Shown piece by piece: positions 7,744 to 15,489 of a stretch of 20,291 bases of DNA. The notes under the pieces are model-generated. The model saw only the letters and a list, made by a program, of their open reading frames with translations, was not told the DNA's origin and made no database searches. Within the stretch, counting starts at the first letter, position 1, and every line of letters starts with the position of its first letter. Position numbers and translations under genes: made by a program. The stretch lies in contig CAILUB010000337.1 in NCBI GenBank assembly GCA_903837305.1, positions 1 to 20,291 of the forward strand, given 5' to 3'. Source of the stretch: an uncultured Cytophagaceae bacterium. Its GTDB lineage: Bacteria; Bacteroidota; Bacteroidia; Cytophagales; Spirosomataceae.

Positions 7744-9546
7744 ATGGGCGCGCTTAGTCATATCAATCAGTATTTTTGGAAGTACAAATGGCTTTTGCTG
7801 CTAGGGATTATTTTTACGCTTTTTTCTAATTTTTTCGGTGTATTTCCCGCGCAATTAGTGCGCTATGCGCTCGACTTAGTGACTGAAACGATTAATATCT
7901 ATTTTCTTTTTAAAGGTTTTAGTCTCCAAAAAGCCTTCTACGAAATCTTCGGTTTCACCCTATTTTTCTACGGTGGACTCATTATCTTGATGGCCATTTT
8001 AAAAGGTGTTTTCCTCTTTTTAGTTCGCCAAACCCTCATTGTGATGTCCCGTCACATCGAGTTCGAGTTAAAAAATGAGATTTATACCCATTACCAAACT
8101 TTGCCTTTATCCTTCTATCGCCAACAAAATACAGGAGATTTGATGGCACGTATTTCTGAGGATGTAGGAAAAGTACGGATGTATGTAGGCCCCAGCATGA
8201 TGTATGGTTTGAATTTAATTACGGTTTTTATCCTCGTGATCTATTCGATGTGGCAGGTGAACCAGAAATTGATGTGGTATGTATTGATGCCTTTACCTGT
8301 TTTGTCGTTGAGCATCTATTATGTCAACTCCCTTATTATTCGTAAATCTGAAGAGATCCAAGCTGCTTTATCCCAGATTTCTACTTTTGCTCAAGAAGCT
8401 TTTTCAGGGATTCGGGTGTTGAAGTCTTTTGTTCGAGAGAAAAAATCGCTGCAATCCTTTACAGATGCTTCATCTGCCTACCGGGCTAAATCACTTGGTT
8501 TAGTGAAGGTTGATTCGCTCTTTACTCCCTTGATCGCTTTGTTGGTTGGTTTTTCGACTATTCTAGTTGTATACATTGGATCACAGGAAGTGATCGCGGG
8601 TCGAATGACCGTGGGTAATATCACGGAGTTCATTATGTATGTATTTATGTTGACTTGGCCGGTGACTGCTTTGGGCTGGACTAGCTCGCAGATTCAACGG
8701 GCGGCAGCTTCGCAAAAGCGGATCAATGAGTTTTTGGAGGCCAAATCTGAATTAACCACTGGCCGGCAAATTCGCCAAGAAATCATCGGTAATTGGGAAT
8801 TTAAAGACGTTTGCTTTGCTTATCCGGGTTCTGATCGCTTCGTATTAGAAAAGGTGAACATGACAATTGCAGCAGGGGAGTCAGTGGCTCTTTTAGGTCA
8901 AACGGGTTCAGGTAAATCGACAGTTGCTTTATTGATGGCTCGTTTTTATGACCCTAGTTCGGGGGAAATTTTATTGGATGGCATTTCTTTGAAAGAGTGG
9001 GATATGGCGTGGGTGCGTTCTTTTGTGGGTTTTGTCCCGCAGGATGTATTTTTATTTTCGACCAGTATTTCGGACAATATTCGGTTTGGGAATGATTCTT
9101 TAACGCAAGAATCCATTGAGATTGCTGCGAAGCAAGCAGATGTGTATGATAATATCATGGAGTTCCCAGATCAATTTGAGACGATTCTAGGCGAGAGGGG
9201 AATTACGCTTTCAGGTGGTCAGAAACAACGCGTGTCAATTGCACGTGCTTTGGCAAAAAATCCGAAGATGCTCATTTTAGACGATTGTTTATCAGCCGTA
9301 GATACACATACAGAACATACGATTTTGGAAAATTTAAAACAGCTAATGGTAGGGAAATCGTCCCTGATTATCTCACACCGCGTTTCATCTGCGCGTTTAG
9401 CGAATCGAATCTTTGTGCTTTCTGATGGATCAATAATGGAGAGCGGATCACACGAGTTTCTGATGGAGCGTAAAACGCTTTATTTTGATCTTTACCAACA
9501 GCAGTTGAACGAAGAATTACATCAAATTTCCGCTCAATCGAATTAA
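7744..9546 (+). CDS. ABC exporter half-transporter (membrane domain fused to ATPase), MsbA/multidrug-like
   Basis: 600 aa from the ATG at 7744. The N-terminal half holds about six membrane helices and the ABC type 1 exporter coupling sequences (LPLSFYRQQNTGDLMARISED). The C-terminal half is the nucleotide-binding domain: Walker A GQTGSGKS (385-392), Q-loop VPQD with Gln433, signature LSGGQ (489-493), Walker B LILDD (510-514) and His545 of the switch. The residue after Walker B, normally the catalytic Glu, is Asp514 (LILDDCLSAVD), seen in some exporters with one weakened ATP site. It would work as a homodimer, or as half of a heterodimer with a partner outside the window, moving lipids, drugs or peptides. 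The start at 7705 (TTG, 13 extra residues) is rejected because of the promoter box between them. The 3' end overlaps the convergent TolC gene by 30 bases. Confidence 0.88.
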   Translation: MGALSHINQYFWKYKWLLLLGIIFTLFSNFFGVFPAQLVRYALDLVTETINIYFLFKGFSLQKAFYEIFGFTLFFYGGLIILMAILKGVFLFLVRQTLIVMSRHIEFELKNEIYTHYQTLPLSFYRQQNTGDLMARISEDVGKVRMYVGPSMMYGLNLITVFILVIYSMWQVNQKLMWYVLMPLPVLSLSIYYVNSLIIRKSEEIQAALSQISTFAQEAFSGIRVLKSFVREKKSLQSFTDASSAYRAKSLGLVKVDSLFTPLIALLVGFSTILVVYIGSQEVIAGRMTVGNITEFIMYVFMLTWPVTALGWTSSQIQRAAASQKRINEFLEAKSELTTGRQIRQEIIGNWEFKDVCFAYPGSDRFVLEKVNMTIAAGESVALLGQTGSGKSTVALLMARFYDPSSGEILLDGISLKEWDMAWVRSFVGFVPQDVFLFSTSISDNIRFGNDSLTQESIEIAAKQADVYDNIMEFPDQFETILGERGITLSGGQKQRVSIARALAKNPKMLILDDCLSAVDTHTEHTILENLKQLMVGKSSLIISHRVSSARLANRIFVLSDGSIMESGSHEFLMERKTLYFDLYQQQLNEELHQISAQSN

Positions 9547-10824
9547 TTCTATCTCAGCTGATTTTGCAGCAAATTTAGCTTCAATTAAACGAGTCTCAGC
9601 CGCCACAGCATTACGTTGAACCTCTCTTAATTCATAAGAAGTAGCGATACCTACTTTAAAGCGATCAAATGCAATGTCGATATTTTGTTTTGCGATGGCA
9701 TAATTCTCTGTTTCAAGCTGAATTAAATTCAAGGCATTTTCATAGGTAATGTAGGTTCTTTCCAGCAAGGATAAAAGATTATTTTTCAAGTCCTCAATCT
9801 GTAGTGACGCAATTTCTGCATTGATTTTTGCGTTTTGTATTCTTCTTTTCTGGTTATATCCATCAAAGATGTTGAAGGTTGCTCTTAAGCCATAATTAAA
9901 AACATCACTACTTCCTTTTTCTACCCCAAAACCAGCGCCATTTGTTACACTATTCATATTGTATCCAGCTAATAAATCAATTTGGGGTTTCTGTTGGCTC
10001 TGTAAATTTTTGGTATCCAAATCATTGATTTTTTTCGTCAAAATGGCAGAGATGAGCGCAGGGTTTTGGGACAAAGCACTCACTTTAAGCTCATTTAACG
10101 CTAGTTTAGGCATTAAATCAATCATCGTATTTATTTGAAAATCAGCCTTGTAATCTTTAATTAAAAGGGTATTAAAGCCAATTTTAGTGTTTGTGAAGGA
10201 TTGCTCTTGGGCTATTAATAGTGCCTTATCCTCATTGTAATCGACTTGAGCTGAGTAATAATCCACTTTAGACCCTTGACCTACTTCGTACCGGTCTTTC
10301 GCTAATTTAAGGCGGTCATTCGAGATTTCAAGTCCTTTTTTGAAGTTGTTTACTCTCAGGTTTTGACGAATAATATCATAATAAGTGGTTGAAATTAAGG
10401 CAATTAAATTCTCGATATTGGACTCAGTTTGCTTAGCACCCAGGTTTTGTAATTCTTTAAATCGATCACGTAAAACGAACATGCCTTGGCCATCGTATAA
10501 TGTCCAAGCCATCGCTAAGCCCGCATTGCTAGAATTTGATTTAACTCCAGATTGAACCAAAGGTGGTCTTAATCCTCCAAAAAATGATTGATCAAGTCCA
10601 GAGACCGTATAATTTTTAGCGGCTGTTCCGGTGATGGTCGGAAGAAACCCGGCATTGCCAAGTGTATTTTCATTCGCCGCGATACGCTCCCTTTGTCTTG
10701 AAATTTGAATAGAATATTGCTTCGTTATCCCTTGTTGGATCGCCTCTTCTAAGGTCAACATTTGTTGTGCTTGTGCCGCAATGGGACACAAAAGAACGAA
10801 GAAGGCTAAGCGAAATGGTTTCAT
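9517..10824 (-). CDS. TolC family outer membrane efflux protein
   Basis: 435 aa with a Sec signal peptide (MKPFRLAFFVLLCPIAAQAQ). Two outer membrane efflux repeats are visible, beginning with LTLEEAIQQGITKQYSIQISR and each carrying long amphipathic helices; RYEVGQGSKVDYYSAQVDYN and its counterpart FKVGIATSYELREVQRNAVAAE are the typical repeat turns. Such proteins form a trimeric beta-barrel with a periplasmic alpha tunnel and serve tripartite export pumps or type I secretion. No membrane fusion protein or RND pump lies next to it; the convergent ABC exporter is the only transporter close by, and a functional link is only a guess. It has its own -7 box (10852-10859). Confidence 0.9.
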   Translation of the reverse strand: MKPFRLAFFVLLCPIAAQAQQMLTLEEAIQQGITKQYSIQISRQRERIAANENTLGNAGFLPTITGTAAKNYTVSGLDQSFFGGLRPPLVQSGVKSNSSNAGLAMAWTLYDGQGMFVLRDRFKELQNLGAKQTESNIENLIALISTTYYDIIRQNLRVNNFKKGLEISNDRLKLAKDRYEVGQGSKVDYYSAQVDYNEDKALLIAQEQSFTNTKIGFNTLLIKDYKADFQINTMIDLMPKLALNELKVSALSQNPALISAILTKKINDLDTKNLQSQQKPQIDLLAGYNMNSVTNGAGFGVEKGSSDVFNYGLRATFNIFDGYNQKRRIQNAKINAEIASLQIEDLKNNLLSLLERTYITYENALNLIQLETENYAIAKQNIDIAFDRFKVGIATSYELREVQRNAVAAETRLIEAKFAAKSAEIELIRLSGNLM

Positions 10825-10851
10825 AGAAATAGGTTAAATCAATCAATAAAA

Positions 10852-10859
10852 CAAACTTA
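10852..10859 (-). promoter_or_regulatory. Putative -7 box for TolC gene
   Basis: On the minus strand this reads TAAGTTTG, an exact TAnnTTTG match, 27 bases before the ATG. The nearest TTTG upstream (10888-10885) is 25 bases away, longer than the usual 19-21 spacer, so the -33 box is uncertain. Confidence 0.45.
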
Positions 10860-10885
10860 ACAAAATCATGCCACATTAGGAAGTC

Positions 10886-10914
10886 AAAAGCCTACAAGCA
10901 CCCATAAGGCTTTT
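10886..10914. promoter_or_regulatory. Inverted repeat between divergent promoters
   Basis: AAAAGCCT (10886-10893) and AGGCTTTT (10907-10914) are perfect inverted copies separated by 13 bases, with arm centres 21 bases (two helical turns) apart. It lies between the TolC and MOSC -7 boxes, where their -33 regions should be. It could be an operator for both genes or a bidirectional terminator-like hairpin; its A and T flanks fit both. Confidence 0.4.
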
Positions 10915-10928
10915 TCCATAGAATGTAA

Positions 10929-10936
10929 TACATTTG
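10929..10936 (+). promoter_or_regulatory. Putative -7 box of the MOSC operon
   Basis: TACATTTG matches TAnnTTTG exactly and ends four bases before the ATG at 10941, so transcription would begin at or beside the start codon. No TTTG is seen at the expected -33 position. Confidence 0.45.
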
Positions 10937-10940
10937 TTTA

Positions 10941-11753
10941 ATGGTCACACATCTATATATCTATCCAATCAAGTCTTTAGGGGCAGTTTCTGTCTCGAAA
11001 GCCATCATGGAAAATGAGGGATTACGTGGTGATCGCCGCTTCATGCTGGTAGATATGGAAGGTAAATTTATTACACAACGTACCCGGCCTGAGCTAACCA
11101 GATTCACTTTAACTGAGTCAATGAATGGTTATTTAGTGAAAGATGCAGTAACAGGCTTGGAAAAAGTATTGCATTTAGAGCCTGTTGTAGGTGAGTATAT
11201 TTCCGTTGAGATTTGGGATGATCAATTTCAGGCTAGAGAAGTGATGGATGGGTGGTCGCTTTGGTTTTCGGAAGCCTTAGCTCAACAGGTGAAGTTAGTT
11301 CGGATTACGAAGGAAAAACCTCGTGAGATGAAGGCAAAATACCAGACAGGAATAGCGAAAAATACCTCATTTGCAGATTCATTGCCTTTATTAGTAGTGA
11401 CTACTGGCTCTTATATCGCTTTAGAGCATAAGCTTCAGGGACCTGTAGATCGACTACGATTTAGACCTAATATTGTCGTTTCTGCAACAGTGCCTTTCGA
11501 GGAAGATACCTGGTCTGAAATTAAGATAGGAGAGGTTTCTCTATCAGGTGCCAAACCCTGTGCTCGGTGCTCATTAGTAAATGTAGATCCTACTTCGGGT
11601 GAATCAGATAAGAAAACCTTGAAAACCTTAGCATCCTTTAGAACAATGAATCAAAAGGTTTATTTCGGACAGCAATTTGTACCTATTTCAATAGGCGAAA
11701 TTCACGTGGGAATGGAGGTTCAAATCATTCGTTCGCAGGATGCCATTTATTAA
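10941..11753 (+). CDS. MOSC domain protein (YcbX/mARC-like)
   Basis: 270 aa. The N-terminal beta-barrel domain opens with LYIYPIKSLGAV (5-16) and GDRRFMLVD (30-38), and the C-terminal MOSC domain carries RFRPNIVV (173-180) and KPCARCSLVNVDPTSGE (205-221). One of Cys207/Cys210 is the conserved residue that ligates molybdenum in YcbX and mARC proteins, which reduce N-hydroxylated compounds or move sulfur for the molybdenum cofactor. Partner ferredoxin or reductase domains are not fused here, and the real substrate is unknown. The ATG at 10941 gives the conserved N-terminus. It leads a three-gene unit; its end overlaps the next gene by 14 bases. Confidence 0.88.
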   Translation: MVTHLYIYPIKSLGAVSVSKAIMENEGLRGDRRFMLVDMEGKFITQRTRPELTRFTLTESMNGYLVKDAVTGLEKVLHLEPVVGEYISVEIWDDQFQAREVMDGWSLWFSEALAQQVKLVRITKEKPREMKAKYQTGIAKNTSFADSLPLLVVTTGSYIALEHKLQGPVDRLRFRPNIVVSATVPFEEDTWSEIKIGEVSLSGAKPCARCSLVNVDPTSGESDKKTLKTLASFRTMNQKVYFGQQFVPISIGEIHVGMEVQIIRSQDAIY

Positions 11754-12483
11754 AAATTTGTCCTTGGAAGTGGTTATAGGTGCTGTTTTATACCAGTATT
11801 TCCTCTTTGACATTTGTTTACACGCCTCTCCTAGTTTTCTTGAAGTCTCCATTCTAGCTCTGGTTGTCTGGTTTGTCTATTTATTGGATCGGCAGATTGA
11901 TAACTTATTTCAACCCATTCAAGATGTTCGCCATCAAATGCATGCAGATTACAGAAGGCTCATCTGGATTATAATCGCCACGTTGGGGTTTCTTATTAGT
12001 TGCTTGTTACCATTTTTAAAGATCGAAATTTTGTTTGCTGGTTTTTTGCTGGCATTTCTGTTGTTAGCTTATGGATTTGCCTGGCACAAAGGTATTTTGC
12101 GTTCAGAAAAAGAACTATTTACAGCCATTTTATACAGTTTAGGGGTTGGTTTGGTGGTTTGGGTCCGTGAACCTTCTGCTGTATTCTTCCTCTTGCCTTT
12201 AATCGGATTAGCCTATCAAAATTTATGTTTTTTTAATCTTATAGAGGAGGAATCTAGTTTTTACCGGGATCGATTAAAAAAAACAGAGTGGATCCTAATC
12301 GGGCTATTGAGTGGGATCTATGCTGGGACTAAGGATCTTTTTATCGTCTTACCTTTTTTGGTTACATTTGGGCTAACATTCCTACTGTCGCGTTCAACTA
12401 TTTCCGAGAGGAAGCGCTTCTGGGGGGAATTGGCATTTTGGAGTCCACTTATTTATCTATTTCATGGGATTTTTTCAGCATAA
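11740..12483 (+). CDS. Polytopic membrane protein, possibly UbiA-like prenyltransferase relative
   Basis: 247 aa with about seven hydrophobic helices across its length. After the first helices comes YLLDRQIDNL (about 47-56), an aspartate pair at the site and spacing where UbiA-type prenyltransferases have their first Asp-rich motif, followed by RHQMHADYRR. A second UbiA Asp motif is not obvious; LIEEESSFYRDRLKK (about 168-182) is the nearest acidic loop. The assignment is therefore tentative, and it may be a family without known function. It overlaps the MOSC gene by 14 bases and the MFS gene by 20, so the three are cotranscribed. Confidence 0.7.
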   Translation: MPFIKNLSLEVVIGAVLYQYFLFDICLHASPSFLEVSILALVVWFVYLLDRQIDNLFQPIQDVRHQMHADYRRLIWIIIATLGFLISCLLPFLKIEILFAGFLLAFLLLAYGFAWHKGILRSEKELFTAILYSLGVGLVVWVREPSAVFFLLPLIGLAYQNLCFFNLIEEESSFYRDRLKKTEWILIGLLSGIYAGTKDLFIVLPFLVTFGLTFLLSRSTISERKRFWGELAFWSPLIYLFHGIFSA

Positions 12484-13723
12484 AGACGCTTATAAAGCCT
12501 TGCAATTTCCGGAGTTTCGCGCTTATGTGACGGGAAATACGCTTTTTACGATTGCTTTATTGATTCAAGAGGTGGTCTTGGCGTATGAAATATATAAGAT
12601 AACACACAACCCATTAGCGTTGGGATTAATTGGGTTAGCGGAAGCTGTTCCTTTTATCTCTTTGGTGTTATTTGGAGGCCATTTTGCGGACAATCGAGAT
12701 AAGAAAAAGATCATGCAGGTGACGCTATCCTTGATTATCGCGTCCTCTATCTTTTTATTATATTCGAGTACGCAACTTCAATCAGCAGATCAGGATTTCC
12801 ATATCTATTCGATCTATGCGGTTATTTTTATTATTGGTCTTTCCAAAGGTTTTTTCAGTCCAGCGGCTTCCTCATTAAACCCTTTTTTAGTCCCTAAAGA
12901 GGTTTTTGCAAATGCAGCGACATGGAATAGTTCGTTTTGGCAATTAGGATCTATTTTAGGCCCAGGTGTAGCAGGTTTTTTATATGCCTATGCAGGTTTA
13001 TCAGGGTCTTTACTGACCGTGATTTTGTTACTATTAGGGGTCATGGTCTGTATTTTCCAAATAGATAGTCGTCCCGTGCCAGAGAAAACGGTTCATCATG
13101 AATCGATATGGCATAGTTTGAGAGAGGGGATTGCCTATGTATTTAAGACTAAAATCATCTTATATTCGATTTCTTTAGATCTTTTCTCTGTGCTTTTTGG
13201 GGGTGTTATTGCTATTTTACCCATTTTTGCTGAGGATATCTTGAAGGTAGGTGCGGAAGGTTTGGGAATATTGAGAGCAGCTCCTTCGGTGGGAGCCGTG
13301 GTGACGATGGTTACATTGGTTTATTTTCCTCCGCTGAAACATGCTTGGAGAAACTTGATTTTAGCCATTGCCGGTTTTGGCTTAGCCACTCTGGTCTTTG
13401 GGGTATCAACTAATTTTTGGCTTTCTGTGACGGCCTTGTTTTTTACGGGAGCTTTTGACTCTATCTCCGTCGTTATTCGTCAAACGGTTTTGCGTTTCTA
13501 TACGCCTGATGAGATGCGAGGACGAGTTTCTTCTGTAAATGGGGTTTTTGTTAGCACATCCAATGAATTGGGTGCTTTTGAGTCAGGTGTAGCCGCGAAG
13601 TTATTTGGTACTGTGCCTTCCGTTCTGATAGGCGCGGGAGTAACTTTAGTGTTAGTAAGTCTAGTTGCCCTTACCTCTACCGAATTATTTGACCTTAATG
13701 TCGACCAAAAAGTATCTGAATAA
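12464..13723 (+). CDS. MFS transporter (EntS/MFS_3-like exporter)
   Basis: 419 aa, hydrophobic throughout with 10-12 predicted helices. The loop between helices 2 and 3 carries GGHFADNRDKKKIM, the major facilitator motif A. The start PEFRAYVTGNTLFTIALLIQEVVLAYEIYKIT and the late FYTPDEMRGRVSSVNGVFVSTSNELGAFESG segment resemble the MFS_3 group (enterobactin exporter EntS and related proteins), pointing to proton-coupled export of a small molecule; the substrate is not evident. The ATG lies 20 bases inside the upstream gene. The stop directly abuts the stop of the convergent unknown gene with no spacer. Confidence 0.88.
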   Translation: MGFFQHKDAYKALQFPEFRAYVTGNTLFTIALLIQEVVLAYEIYKITHNPLALGLIGLAEAVPFISLVLFGGHFADNRDKKKIMQVTLSLIIASSIFLLYSSTQLQSADQDFHIYSIYAVIFIIGLSKGFFSPAASSLNPFLVPKEVFANAATWNSSFWQLGSILGPGVAGFLYAYAGLSGSLLTVILLLLGVMVCIFQIDSRPVPEKTVHHESIWHSLREGIAYVFKTKIILYSISLDLFSVLFGGVIAILPIFAEDILKVGAEGLGILRAAPSVGAVVTMVTLVYFPPLKHAWRNLILAIAGFGLATLVFGVSTNFWLSVTALFFTGAFDSISVVIRQTVLRFYTPDEMRGRVSSVNGVFVSTSNELGAFESGVAAKLFGTVPSVLIGAGVTLVLVSLVALTSTELFDLNVDQKVSE

Positions 13724-14236
13724 CTAAACGTTCTCGTTTGCTATTTTTGCTTTGTTCTTAGCAATTTGTTCCGGCCAAGTTTTAAGTATTTCCGTGATAG
13801 CTTTCTTCGACTCTTGAGCCCATTGAATGCTTTGGATGGCTTGCACATTGCTGGCATTTTCGCCTAACAAGCATGGAAGAATTTTTACATGGTAATCTTC
13901 CATCTTCTTTTCAGAAATAATCACCGTCGCATCACATGATAAATGGTGGATAATTCCATCAGGTGTTTGGCCTTCAGAAACATAAAAATGATCTAATTGA
14001 CTTAATTCTATCGTGTTTTCTGCGATCAAATCGTCTCCTTGAAAATGCAATTGAGTGATCGATGAGTCTGCTATAGCCACATAGGAAACGCGTTTTTTGC
14101 CAGATTTCTCCGCAAAAAAATCACCAATGGACTGGAAGAAATTACGTTTAGACAAAGTGGTTATACCAAGGCCTTTTGTGTTAGCCGGTAAGTGTTTCTG
14201 TATGAATTGAAATGTGCGGGGCAGTTGAATAGACAT
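13724..14236 (-). CDS. Unknown 170-aa soluble protein, partner of ArsR-type regulator
   Basis: I do not recognise a family. The 170 aa have no signal peptide or membrane helix. The N-terminal 45 residues are basic and include an aromatic stretch (RNFFQSIGDFFAEKSGKK); residues about 47-125 alternate short hydrophobic and polar strands (VSYVAIADSSITQLHF, IELSQLDHFYV, DATVIIS, DYHVKILP), which fits a small beta-barrel or PH-like fold; a helical tail (about 130-165) follows. It starts 11 bases after the ArsR gene ends, so the two form an operon and the regulator probably controls it. Its stop abuts the MFS stop. Confidence 0.7.
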   Translation of the reverse strand: MSIQLPRTFQFIQKHLPANTKGLGITTLSKRNFFQSIGDFFAEKSGKKRVSYVAIADSSITQLHFQGDDLIAENTIELSQLDHFYVSEGQTPDGIIHHLSCDATVIISEKKMEDYHVKILPCLLGENASNVQAIQSIQWAQESKKAITEILKTWPEQIAKNKAKIANENV

Positions 14237-14247
14237 AATAAAACAGA

Positions 14248-14541
14248 TTAAATTTCGATTCTAATTTTAGGCTTAGGGAATTCAAAATACTTCGAGAAGG
14301 ATTGGAACCAAGCATGTATGGTTTCAAATCCAGTTTTATCTAGTTTGTATTCGATAAATTGCCCTTTTTTAACGGCTTGGATCAAATTTGCTTGCTTCAA
14401 TAGATCCAAGTGATGCGAAATGCTAGGTTTGCTCATGTCAAACTGACTAGCAATCTTACCAGCATTTTGCGGCCCATTAACCAAGAACTGCAAGATCTCT
14501 CTCCGCGTGGGATCGTTGATTGCTTTAAATTTTGCGTCCAT
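14248..14541 (-). CDS. ArsR/SdpR-type winged-helix transcriptional regulator
   Basis: 97 aa, the normal size for a minimal ArsR-family dimer. KAINDPTRREILQFL opens the fold, KIASQFDMSKPSISHHLDLLKQANLI (29-54) is the helix-turn-helix with recognition helix SKPSISHHL, and QFIEYKLD is the wing. There is no CxC metal site, so it is not an arsenic or cadmium sensor of the classic kind; it resembles the SdpR type, which represses its own operon with a membrane or stress protein. A perfect palindrome lies directly before the ATG, consistent with autorepression. The unknown 170-aa gene follows in the same transcript. Confidence 0.9.
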   Translation of the reverse strand: MDAKFKAINDPTRREILQFLVNGPQNAGKIASQFDMSKPSISHHLDLLKQANLIQAVKKGQFIEYKLDKTGFETIHAWFQSFSKYFEFPKPKIRIEI

Positions 14542-14559
14542 CTTAATTAGATAATTAAG
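14542..14559 (-). promoter_or_regulatory. Palindromic operator at ArsR gene start
   Basis: CTTAATTAGATAATTAAG: two perfect 8-base arms with a 2-base centre, ending one base before the ATG (14541). Its position over the ribosome-binding and early transcribed region, and its size, fit a site for an ArsR-type dimer that represses its own gene. Confidence 0.65.
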
Positions 14560-14594
14560 CGAATGTCTAAATTAATTTTGATAAATACAAACTT

Positions 14595-15488
14595 TTAAAG
14601 ATCTGATTTACGATACGCCTCAATTAAAGCCAATTCTCCTTCCTTTCCAGGCTTTGAATTTCCATGTTCCATTCCTAAAACGCCAGTAAATCCTTTTTGT
14701 TTTACGTGTCTAAATATATTTTGGTAATTGACCTCACCTGTAGTAGGTTCTTTGCGGCCAGGATTATCTCCTATTTGCAAATAGGCTATTTCATTCCAGC
14801 ATTTATCCATATTTGCAATTAGATTTCCCTCATTTCGTTGCATGTGGTACATATCGAAAAGTATCTTGCAAGAAGGGGAGTCTACTGCCCGACAAATGCT
14901 ATACGTTTGATCTGAATATCGCAAAAATAAGTCTGAATTGTCGCTTAAAGGCTCCAAAACCATGGTTAATCCTGCAGGTTCTAAGATTTCAGCAGCGCGT
15001 TTTAGATTATCAATAACATTTCCCGTTTGGATTCCCATAGGAAGGTCTCTTGTGAAATTACCTGGGACCACAGTGGCCCATTTAGCATTTACTCGCTTGG
15101 AAGTCTCAACGGCTTTTCTGCAAGAATCAAGGAATAGATCAGTCCATTCTTTTTTGCCGGTGGTCATCGTTTGTTTATCAAAAAATCCATCGAATTTGAT
15201 AACGAAAACGCCCATTTTCATATTGAGCTTGGCTAACTTCTCCCCAATTTTCTCTTGCAATGCGACCGGTCTCCCCATTAACTCATTGTCTTCTAAGGCT
15301 GTGAATCCTTGATCATACATAAACTGTAGTTGATCAAGTTCGTTAGGTCCAGCATGGTTTTTAAACATTCCAAAATGTGGCGCGTAGTTCATTTCAAATG
15401 GTTTCTCGCGAGCTAGTGTAGCACCTTTCGAAAAGGAAGGAATCAATAAACTAGCTCCTAAAAGGGAAGTAAAATCACGACGTTTCAT
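14595..15488 (-). CDS. Tat-exported sugar phosphate isomerase/epimerase, hydroxypyruvate isomerase-like
   Basis: 297 aa. It opens with a twin-arginine signal (MKRRDFTSLLGASLLIPSF), so it should fold with its metal in the cytoplasm and be exported to the periplasm. The rest is an AP-endonuclease-2/xylose-isomerase-like TIM barrel. Similarity to hydroxypyruvate isomerase (Hyi) is visible in VLEPLSD (177-183, Glu179), FDMYHMQRNEGNL (211-223, Asp212, His215), IGDNPGRKEPTTGEVNY (239-255) and GMEHG (272-276, Glu274); these are the likely metal and catalytic residues. Export is unusual for true Hyi, so a periplasmic sugar or glycoside derivative is a more likely substrate; that is inference. Purine-rich AAAGAAGAAA precedes the ATG. 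Confidence 0.85.
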   Translation of the reverse strand: MKRRDFTSLLGASLLIPSFSKGATLAREKPFEMNYAPHFGMFKNHAGPNELDQLQFMYDQGFTALEDNELMGRPVALQEKIGEKLAKLNMKMGVFVIKFDGFFDKQTMTTGKKEWTDLFLDSCRKAVETSKRVNAKWATVVPGNFTRDLPMGIQTGNVIDNLKRAAEILEPAGLTMVLEPLSDNSDLFLRYSDQTYSICRAVDSPSCKILFDMYHMQRNEGNLIANMDKCWNEIAYLQIGDNPGRKEPTTGEVNYQNIFRHVKQKGFTGVLGMEHGNSKPGKEGELALIEAYRKSDL

Positions 15489-15489
15489 T

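Noticed and set aside
14573..14580. TAATTTTG box on the plus strand
   Set aside because: No plus-strand gene follows; it lies before the end of a minus-strand gene and is a chance match in AT-rich spacer.
14938..15312. Plus-strand open frame of 124 codons
   Set aside because: It lies wholly opposite the isomerase-like gene, whose family motifs are clear; the plus-strand translation shows no domain and has no promoter.
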